From assembly GCF_003265705.1 (NCBI RefSeq), contig NW_020312788.1:5181301-5245300 (forward strand): 64,000 nucleotides of DNA. Reading direction: 5' to 3'. Both the position numbers and the translations under genes were made by a program. Each line of letters begins with the position of its first letter. The first letter of the stretch is position 1. Below are positions 1-9,976 of this stretch, one piece after another. Below the pieces are notes generated by a model. The model made no database searches. It was not told where the DNA came from and saw only the letters and a program-made list of their open reading frames with translations. The stretch comes from Callorhinus ursinus (taxonomy: Eukaryota > Chordata > Mammalia > Carnivora > Otariidae).

Positions 1-2366
1 AAAAGTTGCAGATAAATTAATCCTGCAAGTATTAAATTGAGGTAGATTACAAAATAAATTATAATAACATGGATTAATTGTTGACCTTTCAGGTGGAAAG
101 TAAAAGAATATTTTTAAATTTAATGAACTGTAGATGTTTTAATTGTTGTGATATTAAGCTTTAAAAGTGGCTTTCCACTGGACATTCTTAAATCAAATTT
201 AAAAATTACATAAAACTTTTGATTGTCATGATTGTTCTTGTACTTTATATGTATATCAGAAGAAAAATATTAGATACACATACGTTTCTTTTTGCAAATG
301 CCATGATTGGAAAGTTTCTAAAGTATCACAGAATGCATCAAGTATGGATTATTTTATTTTTGCTACAAATGGTAAACTGATTCAATTATTTTCTATAGTT
401 TTCTTCATTCAAAACAGTCACCTACCACTTGTTGGTAATTTTGATTTGAATGTTATTGCTCAGAAATATGCCCAAATGCTTTGTCACTTTTTTAGGGAAT
501 GGAGTTCTTTCTTTGGGGACTATGCATTACACGTAAATTTGTGATATAACCGTATTTGTGACTTGAGAGTGTAATAAAAATGTTAGATTTACAGAAGTAT
601 TGTCTCAGTATGACATCAGAGTTTACTGTACATTATTATTTAATAATATTAAAGAAACAATGATAGGAATTAGAAGATAGTCTTCTAGCATGTTTTGTTC
701 CTTTCAGGAGAATAACATGTGAGCCCCTGAAAAAGGACCTTTCATTAATACTGAGTGAAAACATTACTGAATTGGAGTGTGACTGTGGGAGTCCAGCATA
801 TTGCAGTTTATGCTTTTTAGACCTTTTAAGGGTTGTTCTCCTGTGTACACTCTGTGCTTACAGACTCAGAATTACTCACATAGGCATTCAGTTGTCCTCG
901 CACTGTTCTGATGGCCATTTGATTGACTGCGCAGAGCATGACATGGTGCACAGCCCAGACCACCCAACCCTTCCTCAACTCTAACAATTACAGTCCTGCA
1001 AAGCAGGATGGTGGCTGATACTTAAGGAAGCCTCTAAGTTGGAAGAATGCAGACCAATTCGGAAATAGTTTTACCACTAAGCTTCTATAATCACCCTGGG
1101 TAGTCAGATGTACCTTCTTTCATTCTGACCAAGTAGGGCCAAGTGGTTATTGTTATTTTTAATTTCCATCCAGAAAAATGAGGTTGAAATGTTTACTGGT
1201 TAAGGTTATTTTAAGGAGTAAAGAGAGGGAAATGGTGCTCTACTATTTATAAAGTACCTACTAGGAACAGGGCACTGTATTTAGTGTTTGAAAGGCTTAT
1301 GTTTGTAGGTCATAGTTTATGTACTGTGGGCCATGCTAAAGGCTCAACTTTAGAGGGCTTCCAATGAAAAGCTGCTCACTGAAATTTTGTTACAGTTCTA
1401 CTGTTAAGCATAGCTTCATTCATGAGGCTTAGTCTATGGATCGGGAGAGTAGCATTCTAATGAGAAAAAAGCCTGGGAAGTTTTATTCCTATCTCTTAAG
1501 CTATGCTAAAATTTTGCTGTTGCTATAACTCGGAGCTTATTAAGTTTCAGATTTAATTAGCCTCTGGAAAATTTTGGAGTTAGCAGAAGAGAGCCAAGAG
1601 GAAAAAAAAACTTATCTTGAACTCACTAGTAAAATGCAGGAGGAGCACAATAAAATAGGTATGGATAAAATTATATCTGGTGTGTTGGTGGATCACCTTG
1701 TAGAATGAAATGAACTATAAACTCCAAATGGGACACATTTACCTATTAGTAGACAGGAAAATCCTAATAAAAACTGTGACGGTTTGATTTAAAATAATTT
1801 CAATCAGAAAGGATTTTCTAATCTGGGTACCACTATGCTTTTAGAATTTGCCTTGGGTATTCGAGTTGGATACACACACCAGGAAGTGAGAAGAAAATAG
1901 CTACTCTACATGGTTGTCACAAAGTCCGTGGATTCTTTTCCGATGGGAGAGGATGTGAATGTGGTAGGCATGGGAATGGCCAAGAAAGGGTAGAACAGCT
2001 AAAACAATCATGGCAGGAGGAAACAACAGAAGACTGAGAAGGAAGATACCAATAAAAGGCAGACTAGGTTTGTAAACATGTGGAGTTTGGGGCTATATAT
2101 ATGATGCTAAGCCTTTACAGCCCAAAGGCCCTTACAGACATTACTGTGTTACATCAGAGTTGATGGATACCTGGAGATCTTATGCCTAAAAGTATATCAT
2201 TAATTTCTATCCACTGTACAAACCAGAAAATTCCACAGAAAGTGTTTACATTAAGAAAAGGAGGTGGGTGAACCAAAAAAAAGTAGTCATCAGGTTAAGT
2301 GATCAATCACTTATATAAAACATCTCATCATTCCCCCAAGGTATAGATAAATGGAGTAATTTCCTA
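1..2366. other. AT-rich non-coding stretch, no gene seen
   Basis: No recognised gene, RNA or clear interspersed repeat was found. The open frames (for example 344-544 and 772-984) are short, have no recognisable domain and no splice or promoter context, and look like chance frames. A short piece at 1240-1300 resembles the tail of an ancient MIR/L2-type repeat but is too short to call. Confidence 0.5.
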
Positions 2367-2380
2367 TTTTTTTTTTTCTA

Positions 2381-2449
2381 ATATGGGACACTTCACGAAT
2401 TTACGTCATCCTTGCATAGGGTCCATGCTAATGTTCTCTGTGTCGTTAA
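2381..2449 (-). pseudogene. U6 snRNA retropseudogene, 5'-truncated
   Basis: Read on the minus strand, this stretch matches the 3' two-thirds of U6 spliceosomal snRNA. It includes close versions of the conserved blocks ACAGAGAA, ATTAGCATGG, GCAAGGATGAC and AAATTCGTGAAG, and ends in the U6 terminal CATATT. About ten substitutions and a small deletion (GACGTAAATTC where U6 has GACACGCAAATTC) mark it as non-functional. The 5' third is missing, and no U6 promoter elements (PSE/TATA) are expected or seen. A poly(A) run directly follows the 3' end on this strand (poly(T) at 2367-2377 on the plus strand). That arrangement suggests L1-mediated retrotransposition of a U6 RNA. An open frame on the plus strand covering this region is only its antisense shadow. 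Confidence 0.9.
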
Positions 2450-2454
2450 ATTTC

Positions 2455-3550
2455 TTACTCACCTTTTCTTTATTCTCCATCTATCTGCTACTTTTCAAAA
2501 TAGGCAAAAATCATTTTCAGCCAAATGATAGCATTTATTGTGGGACATACTCCCTCAAATTCATAGCCAATGGTGATAATTGTATTCATAGCAAAGACAT
2601 GTACCTTGCATTTTCTATTTTTGTTTGCCTTGCTTTCATTGGTTTATTTGTTTATTCATTCATTATTTTATAATTTGTGACTTCCCAAGTGAGTTCTAAA
2701 ATGCTAGATTGAAAATGTATTCTGAATCACATGTCTAAACTATGTCAAATATGTGTAATGGTTTGGAAAAGACATATGTCAACTATTCCTTGTAATTTCT
2801 TCCTTGTGAACTCAGATTGACTGGGATTAAAAAAAATCCCATTAGTGTACCCTGCCTTGTTGATCTGGATATTCACATAGACCTGAGATGATCCCACAGT
2901 CCTTGGCTAGAGAGTATATAAGTGGGATGCACCATGAAACCTAGGCTGAAAGTCTCTTTTGGCTGTTTATACATAGATAGAGTGTCATCTACTATAAGAT
3001 TGCTCTGCTTAAATGTAATGATTTCATCAGATTCTCTTCCATTAAGACAAGACTAATGCACAAGTTCTAACACCTTGCCAAAATATTTGTCATTGTGTTT
3101 TCTCCAAGTACAAATCTAAATTACCCACTTTATTTTTAGAGAAAAAATCTCTATTTCCCTCAGCATTTGAGAGTGCGTTGCCTGATGTGACTCTTCTTTC
3201 CAGTAAAAAAGTTGGGTACCCATATTTTTAAATTCAAATATCCCAGATCAACATAAGGTCTTTAGCCAATAATAATAAAGCTTCATTCCACAGCATTTTT
3301 AGTTGTCTTTGGGGGGACCTCAAATGCCGAGAGATTAGTTAATTAGTTAATTAGTTAATTAGTTCATAATTAACAATTTTTAGTCTGGTCAAGACCCCAC
3401 CTTTATTTTCCTTCATATGTTTTTTTTCTTTCAGTCTGTTCCTTATCCCTCCCCCGCCACCCACCATCGATCTTTCCCTCCCCTACAGGAAGCCATTTTT
3501 AATGAGTTCAATATAGGTTATTGTAAATGTCTTTTAAAAATATATAAACT
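2455..3550. other. Non-coding stretch with short AT simple repeat
   Basis: No gene seen. An imperfect tandem of about four 8-base units (ATTAGTTA) lies at roughly 3335-3365. The remainder is AT-rich and unassigned. Confidence 0.5.
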
Positions 3551-3750
3551 GGGGGGCGCCTGGGTGGCTCAGTCGTTAAGCGTCTGCCTTCGGTTCAGGT
3601 CATGATCCCAGGGTCCTGGGATCGAGCCCCGCATCGGGCTCCCTGCTCCGCGGGAAGCCTGCTTCTCCCTCTCCCACTCCCCCTGCTTGTGTTCCTTCTC
3701 TGGCTATGTCTCTCTCTGTCAAATAAATAAAATCTTTAAATATATATATA
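3551..3750 (+). mobile_element. Carnivore tRNA-derived SINE
   Basis: Complete element with the GGGCGCCTGGGTGGCTCAG head (tRNA-related box A region), the TCATGATCCCAGGGTCCTGG box-B-like part, a CT-rich body and an AAATAAATAAAATCTTTAAA tail. It is flanked by the direct repeat TATATAAACT at 3541-3550 and 3751-3760, the expected L1-type target-site duplication. The tail runs into a TA microsatellite. Confidence 0.95.
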
Positions 3751-3769
3751 TATATAAACTGGTTGTATG

Positions 3770-4235
3770 TATGCGTGTCTTAATATACATAAGTGGTGCT
3801 GTACAGTAGATCTCATTCTCTCCTGTACTTTTTATTCATTCAATGCTGTATTTTTAAGATGATGCTATATGTACTAATTCATTGCTTCTAACCACTGTGT
3901 GTTATTTCATAGGAGGCATCCAACACATTTTAATTATCCATTCTTCCAATGATAGATCTAGGTTGACACCAGCTCCTAGCTTCTACAAACTAGGTTGCTG
4001 GCCCTAGGTTAGGTCTTAGATCTACACAAGGTGAATCTCTCCAAATACTGCAAATTGATCTAATCAGACTGACCAACACTTGATATTATTGAAAGTTTTA
4101 ATTTTTCCCAACCTGATATATATATATATATATATTTCTCTGACTGCTAGTGAGGGTGACCATTGGACTGTATACTTATGAGCCATTTGCCATTCTCTTC
4201 TGTGAATTGCCTTTTTCACATCTGTAGCAACCTTG
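3770..4235 (-). mobile_element. Ancient L1 (L1M-type) ORF2 3' fragment, antisense
   Basis: The plus strand carries the reverse complement of a diverged L1 ORF2 C-terminal region. It resembles the usual antisense phrases such as 'ccattcttccaatgatagat...ggttg' and 'ctgactgctagtgagg...gagccatttgccattctcttctgtgaattgcc'. A TA microsatellite at 4117-4137 has expanded inside it. It is heavily decayed and non-coding. Confidence 0.6.
4117..4137. repeat. (TA)n microsatellite
   Basis: About ten uninterrupted TA units inside the old L1 fragment. Confidence 0.95.
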
Positions 4236-4329
4236 GGATTAAAATATAGCATGAAAGTTGGAAATCAGATTGTTTGGGGAAATTTCCAGGTAGTGAGAAT
4301 GGTTAATTATGTATTTGAATCACAGTTTC

Positions 4330-4470
4330 ACAACTTAATTGCTGGTTGACTTGGAGTAAAGCGCTATCTCTCCGTGTGTCTCTTTTTGCATGCATGCTAA
4401 GCATGTGAGCCCACGTGTGGCAATAAAATGGGGGAAGATAATACTCGAGGCTTATTGTGAAAGAGAAATC
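4330..4470 (+). mobile_element. Possible MIR fragment
   Basis: Weak resemblance to MIR: a 'gacttggagtaaa...' part and 'caataaaatgggggaagataatactcgaggcttattgtga', which matches the MIR 'aaaatgggnnnaataatannnacctcnnnnggttgttgtgag' segment. An unrelated stretch appears to interrupt it. Confidence 0.35.
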
Positions 4471-4888
4471 CTATATTTAATATAGGATTATTTATATAAA
4501 GTTCACAGTACAATACATGAACAATTTTAAGTGCTCTGTAAAAGTCAGTTGCTTCTTATTCTGTGTGATGCATATGAGGAACTCAATATTGGAACCTCAT
4601 AATATTCATGTCATCATCATCATTGTCACTGTATGTTTGGGAAGGTTTAGGGACAACCTTGCCTGAAGACACACATAAATCACCAGTCTTCTTAAGATCT
4701 TCTTCAGTCCTATACATTCACAAAATTCACCCATAAAAATTTGCCTAAACCTCCCAGGTCAGGTAGATATTTGATGTTTGCTATTTTCTTAAAATCTTTT
4801 AAGGTAACATCTTTGGGTGTTTTCTAAACTGATTTTAAAGTGACCAAATAAATCCTCTAAAAATCTAGAAACTTTAACTAAAGCTATA

Positions 4889-4909
4889 TTCCTTCCTTCC
4901 TTCCTTCCA
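4889..4909. repeat. (TTCC)n short tandem repeat
   Basis: Five tetranucleotide units. Confidence 0.9.
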
Positions 4910-4954
4910 ATGGAGGGCTAGTTATTTATGCAGCATCTGTATAAACTAACACTT

Positions 4955-5560
4955 TATACTAGTTATCTCTTGCTGTGTGATGAATTACCACAAATTTCAT
5001 GGCTGAAAATAGCACACATTTATTATCTCACAATTTCTGTGAGTCTGGAGTCTAGGCATGACCTAGTTGAGTCCTTTGCTTAAGATCTTACTTACAAAGC
5101 CACAAGAAAGGTGTCAGCTGGGCTGTATTCTTATCTGGAGGCTTAAATAGGGAAGAATCTTCTTCCGAGTGTATTCAGGTTGTTGGCAGAACTCATTCTC
5201 CTTGCACTTGTAGGACTGAAGATCTTGGCTTCTTGTTGAGTGTCAGCAGGATGTTGCCCTCAGTTCCTAGCAGACACCCCCATTTCCTAGAGGCCACCTG
5301 CAGCTCCTTGCCACACAGGCTTTCCTGTGGCTTCCTTCTCTGAGCCAGCAAGGAGAGCCTCTAGAGAAGTCGGCTTGCCAGACTGTTTATATAAGGTAAT
5401 ATAATCTCAAGAGTGACACCTCCTTGCCTCTGCTATATTCATTGGTTTGAAGAAGGTCAAAGGCCACATGCAAGGGGAGAGAATTACAGAAAGATGTGAA
5501 CCTCAGGGGGCAGGAAACATGGGGGGGTCCCCTAGATGGTGTCTGCCACACACCTCCAAC
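4955..5560 (+). repeat. Medium-reiterated interspersed repeat, family not assigned
   Basis: The opening ('gttatctcttgctgtgtgatgaattaccacaaa' type), the 'cacatttattatctcacaatttctgtgagtc' phrase and the later 'ccttgcctctgctatattcattggtt' part are those of a well-known mammalian dispersed repeat that I cannot assign to a subfamily. Two more diverged copies in the same orientation lie at 14,770-15,040 and 42,310-42,640. It has no coding content. Confidence 0.6.
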
Positions 5561-5760
5561 ACCCCCACATGTAAATAGGCACATAAAGGCAAAGACAGGG
5601 AACTCTGCTAACGAGTATTTTATTCTGTCCTACTTAGAAATCTTAAAACTTTGTGAATTTTTGTAATTCTTAATTTTAAATTGTAATTATAAATTTTATA
5701 AACTTTGTAACTATTTAATTCTTACATTTATTTGTACCTCTCTTATTTGGCTCCTTCATT

Positions 5761-5954
5761 TTTTTTTAAAGATTTTATTTATTTGACAGAGAGAGACACA
5801 GCGAGAGAGGGAACACAAGCAGGGGGAGTGGGAGAGGGAGAAGCAGGCTTCCCGTGGAGCAGGGAGCCCGATGCGGGGCTCTCGACCCCAGGACCCCGGG
5901 ATCATGACCTGAGCTGAAGGCAGACACTTAACGACTGAGCCACCCAGGCGCCCC
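5761..5954 (-). mobile_element. Carnivore tRNA-derived SINE
   Basis: Complete reverse-oriented copy: poly(T) and AAAGATTTTATTTATTTGAC at the left, and GAGCCACCCAGGCGCCCC at the right. The TSD is TGGCTCCTTCATTT (about 5748-5761 and 5955-5968). It is a little-diverged, relatively young copy. Confidence 0.96.
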
Positions 5955-5968
5955 TGGCTCCTTCATTT

Positions 5969-7744
5969 GATAGAGCTTAGGGGTTATAGGGAATCAAAAT
6001 TTAAATGACAACTATAATATAATGTCACAAATGTTATCAGAGAGAAAACCAAGGTGATGGGCAGGTGCATGGGAGGGATACCCAACCTATTCTAGAGAGG
6101 AAAAAAAAGATTTCTCAGAGGAAGTGACCACAACATTTTAACTGGAAATCTTGAATGTAGTAAAATAGCAGAATATGGAAGTCTATACTGAGAGCCAACA
6201 TTTTTTATGACCTAAGCAGTAAGCAGAATTGCCTTTATTTTTACCTGTCTACTTAAACCTCAATAAATACACAGTAAAGTTTTAGTGATACATTAATAAA
6301 AATGGGACTATGAACAAACTCATAAAAGATTATATTAATGTCCTTGGATAAAATTATTATTAGCTATCTAAACTTGGGCAACACTCTTCTCCATGGCTCA
6401 GTTATCTCTTCTATAAAATGAGTTCAAATTGGCAATTTCTAAGATACTTAACAAGTTCTAAATGCCATGACCCTATGAGTTTATGGGATTGAGAATGGCT
6501 TCATATAAACAGGAATGATGGTGGTGGCAGGCACTTCTACTGAGATCCAAACCTAGGTCTCTCAGCCTGTCCAAGCAAGACCTCCACCAGCAAAGACTTT
6601 GTGGGGATTATCAAAAGGTTTCCCATCCCTGGTGGATATACGACCGAAAGGCATTCCTTCTTTAAGACCCAGAGTTTTTCAAGAGCAGTGAGAGATGGAT
6701 TTCAAGGCCTTGAATGCTACAAGAGCAAAAAAGTATATGATGGTACTGAGTTCAATGTTATTTCTGATCCAGCTATGACCATTCAAGGCTCCAGGTTCAC
6801 AAGAAATCAGAAATGTTCTGAAAAAAGTTACTACCCATCTCAGATACATACAGATTCCTGAATACTCCAGTTTTAGAATATGAGGTGCTCTTGGATTTAT
6901 TTTTAACATTATTTACGGGCACCTAACATCTTTGAAGGCAGAATTGTGTGTTTGTACAAAATAATTTCATTTCATTTTTTCCCCTAATTCATTCTGTTTT
7001 TCAGGGTCTGGTATAATTATACTTAAGACATTTGGGGAATGGCAAAATTATCAGATTTATAAGGTGAAGGCTACCATCTTTCGAGGTGGAGTTCCCATTT
7101 GCCCCTTCTGAGTGATAGTTCCTGTCACAGTCCACTTCCACTGCCCCAGAGCCATCAGTCCACATCAGCTTGGCTCCTTCCTGGGAGCAAACACCCACAG
7201 TTGGCTCCTCCCAGGGACTTGCTACCCACTGCACCCTGTGACTCATCTCTCCAGGGCAGGCTGCATCACTGGTTGCCTGGTAGCTATTCAAGAGCCATTA
7301 GGCCCTAATCCCCACTGGTCCCAAAGACCCAACCCAGGAGGCGGCTCTCCTTCTGACAAGGGATCATTTAGGTTCCCAAATGCCCTAGAAGCTAAATGCC
7401 CAAGTTCCTGCTCTTGCTGGGTTAGGCTCCACACTCTGCTTACCTCTCATTTTTCAAGACCCCTAATTCATCTCCACCGGCCTCATCTGAATCCCAGCCT
7501 GAGAAGGGGAAGAAAAGGGAAGCCCAAGGGCAATCTCCCTCTTCTTTTAGGGAAACTTCTTGGAAGTGGCAGGCTCCACCTTTCTTTTCACCTCTTTGGG
7601 GAGAAATTAATCACATAAGCACATCTAACTGCAAGGGAGGCTGGAAATGCGGACTTCACTTTGGGCATCCTGGTGTCTAGCTATCATCTGGGGATTTGGG
7701 GCTGATAAAGAAAGGAAGAATAGATATTGGGATAAAACTCACAG
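5969..7744. other. Non-coding stretch, no gene seen
   Basis: Apart from a MIR piece at 6370-6475, nothing recognised. A frame of 86 codons begins at 6601 (plus) and one of 168 codons at 7112 (plus). Neither has a recognisable domain, and the second has a proline/serine/histidine-rich composition typical of chance frames in GC-richer DNA. I do not call either a gene. Confidence 0.45.
6370..6475 (+). mobile_element. MIR fragment
   Basis: Contains 'aacttgggcaacactcttctccatggctcagttatctcttctataaaatgagttcaaa', which follows the MIR order (ttgggcaagt, then tcagtttcctcatctgtaaaatg). Confidence 0.5.
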
Positions 7745-7905
7745 TCTCCATCATGGTATGTTGTCATTCTCATTCTACAAATGAGGAAACAGATGAAGAG
7801 AAGTTAACAAATATGCCCATTGTCCCACAGCTCGTAAACAATAGAGCCAAGTGGCTTGACTGATGGCCATGTTCTTTTCACTGTGATACACCGTCTCTTG
7901 GACAC
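7745..7905 (-). mobile_element. MIR, antisense
   Basis: Reads 'cattctacaaatgaggaaacagatgaagagaagtta...cccattgtcccacagctcgtaaa...gagcc', the reverse complement of the MIR core and 3' half. Confidence 0.7.
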
Positions 7906-8189
7906 TCAGTTCATCCATTTCTCAAGATAGTTAGAATGCAACTAATCAGATAAAAACACTTTTAAAACCAAAAGGCCAACAAAGTAAAGTTTACTTTTTG
8001 GTTTGAGTACCTGTTTGCTACATTAGCTATCCCTGTTTACCATGAATAAACAGACACTTTGTACATATTTACTTTTGGTCAATACATAGTTTAAAAGTAG
8101 AGTTCCTAGGATGAATTATAATATTTCCATCTAATAGCTGTAAAACTAACATTCAGTCACTTTTTGAAATAAAGAATATATTCTCTCTA

Positions 8190-8225
8190 TACATATATAT
8201 ATATTATATTATATGTAATATACAT
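8190..8225. repeat. TA-rich simple repeat
   Basis: Imperfect alternating TA run. Confidence 0.8.
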
Positions 8226-8325
8226 TTTAAGGACTAATAAGGAAATCCTTGGATAAAGACAAATGGCCTCCCTTCTATCTATCAAGAAGACTGGCTTGTT
8301 CACTTACTATTAGAAACTATGACAC

Positions 8326-8437
8326 ACAGGGCACTGGCTGGCTCAGCCGGTCAGGAGCATATGACTCTTGATCTCAGAGTTGTGAGTTCAAGCCTCATGT
8401 TGGACATTGAGCCTACTTAAAAATAAAACAAAACAGA
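8326..8437 (+). mobile_element. Older short tRNA-derived carnivore SINE (SINEC2-like)
   Basis: Short (about 110 bp) SINE with a tRNA-like 5' part (GGCACTGGCTGGCTCAGCCGG, then 'gttgtgagttcaagcctcat') and a 3' end 'gagcctacttaaaaataaaac'. It lacks the CT-rich body of the younger copies. The flanks AAACTATGACAC (8314-8325) and AAACTATTACAC (8438-8449) form a 12-bp TSD with one mismatch. Confidence 0.9.
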
Positions 8438-8449
8438 AAACTATTACAC

Positions 8450-9127
8450 CATAAGACTGCACTAAATCAGATAAAAGGATGAATGGCACTAGTTTGGGGA
8501 TGAGTGCAATAACATGTAATGCAAGCACCTAATCAAATGTCATGTGCCCATGTGTCTCAGGCTGTAACAGAAGTAGAGATTTGTATCCAGCTACAACTGC
8601 ACTGCTAGGCACTTGAAATGTGACTGATCCAAACTGGGGAGTGCTAGAAATGTAAAATAAGATTTCACAGACTTCCAAAGAGTTAGTACAAAAATAAGAA
8701 TGTAAAATAACAATAATTTTATATTGAAAAAATAATTTTATATTGACTACATGTTGAAATGATATTTTAGATTTATGGATTTAAAAATATATCATGAAAT
8801 TTAATTTCACCTATTTCTCATTACGTTTAAAAACATGGCTACTAGGAAATTTCTCTGCTCACACTTGAGGCTCATGTTATCTTTCTTTTCAACCCTGATG
8901 GCCTATATAAACACCAGTAAAGAAGAACACAAGGACAGAGGGTCTCTATCATTGTCCAAGAGGAAATAAAAGTCTTGCTCTGGAGTGCACTGAATTTTCC
9001 AGTCACTAGAGAGAGGCTCCCTGTTTCTGAATAGCAATATTTTAACTGGAATTCTAAAGACTGAGTTAACATCCTCTGGAAAACTATCCATAACTATCCC
9101 ATTCCCTTTAAAAAGACTTCACTCTCA
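8450..9127. other. AT-rich non-coding stretch
   Basis: Nothing recognised. Two overlapping short minus frames near 8872-9091 show no domain. Confidence 0.4.
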
Positions 9128-9257
9128 GAAAGGAGAAAGAGAAAGAGATGAAAGAGAAAGAGAAAGAGGAGAAAGAGAAAGAGAAAAAGAGAAAGAGAAA
9201 GAGAAAGAGAAAGAGAAGAAGATAGAGGTAGAGATGGAAGTAGATAGAGATAGAGAT
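9128..9257. repeat. GA-rich polypurine tract
   Basis: About 130 bases of almost pure purine on the plus strand, mainly GAAAGA units, grading into GATAGA units. A long minus frame running through it encodes only Ser/Phe/Leu repeats and is an artefact of the tract. Confidence 0.95.
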
Positions 9258-9740
9258 ATGGAGGTTGGGTGGAGGGGAAGGAGAACCATCTGATGACTAA
9301 TCTGGCTCCCTAGATCTTCCAACATAAAAAAAGGGTGCGAGAATAGGAGATAAATGCATTTCTGGTAAGGAATTTGCTTCAGTGTAAGTAAATGCACTGA
9401 TGCTGAACCAGTCGTGATGCTTTTAACCACAAATATTAGAAAAACAGATTTGAGCAATAAGGAAACACATTGTCTTAACACTAAGGCCAGAGATAAGGCA
9501 GACTCTGGGTGATAAGGCTCCATTTCTCTGCAGATCTCTCCAGCTCTGCCTTCTTGGCATATTGGCTTTATCTTCAAATTATGTCAAAAAACATAATAAA
9601 TTAAAGGCTGCATTTCTTCTTATTCCGTGTAATTCTTGCCACCTTCCTCATCATTAAAAATCCCCAAAATAGAACTACATAAATCTTTTCACAGGTTTTT
9701 TTTCTGGCATTTATTTACTTACTTGCTTACTTATTTATTT
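9258..9740. other. Non-coding stretch
   Basis: No gene or repeat assigned. A TTAC/TTTA-rich run lies at 9712-9740, just ahead of the SINE target site. Confidence 0.4.
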
Positions 9741-9753
9741 AGAACCTGCAGTA

Positions 9754-9963
9754 AGGGCGCCTGGGTGGCTCAGTTGGTTAAGCGACTGCCTTCGGCTCAG
9801 GTCATGATCCTGGAGTCCCGGGATCGAGTCCCACATCGGGCTCCCTGCTCAGCGGGGAGTCTGCTTCTCCCTCTGACCTTCTAACCTCTCATGCTCTCTC
9901 TCTACCATTCTCTCTCTCTCTCAATAAATAAATAAATAAATCTTTAAAAACAAAAAAAAAAAG
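9754..9963 (+). mobile_element. Carnivore tRNA-derived SINE
   Basis: Complete element from GGGCGCCTGGGTGGCTCAG to an AATAAATAAATAAATCTTT tail with a poly(A). The perfect 13-bp TSD AGAACCTGCAGTA is at 9741-9753 and 9964-9976. Confidence 0.97.
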
Positions 9964-9976
9964 AGAACCTGCAGTA

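Noticed and set aside
2383..2673. 96-codon plus-strand frame starting in the U6 pseudogene
   Set aside because: Its first third is the antisense of U6. The hydrophobic tail comes from T-rich DNA.
3553..3625. tRNA gene from box A/B-like sequence in SINE heads
   Set aside because: These are SINE tRNA-derived heads with TSDs and A-rich tails. No cloverleaf with an intact anticodon arm and acceptor stem was seen.
7112..7618. 168-codon plus-strand frame, the longest outside repeats on that strand
   Set aside because: Low-information Pro/Ser/His/Leu composition, no domain, no promoter or splice context, and a second overlapping frame of similar character.
9125..9577. 150-codon minus-strand frame
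   Set aside because: The C-terminal half is the translated GA tract (Ser/Phe/Leu repeats) and the other half has no recognisable domain.
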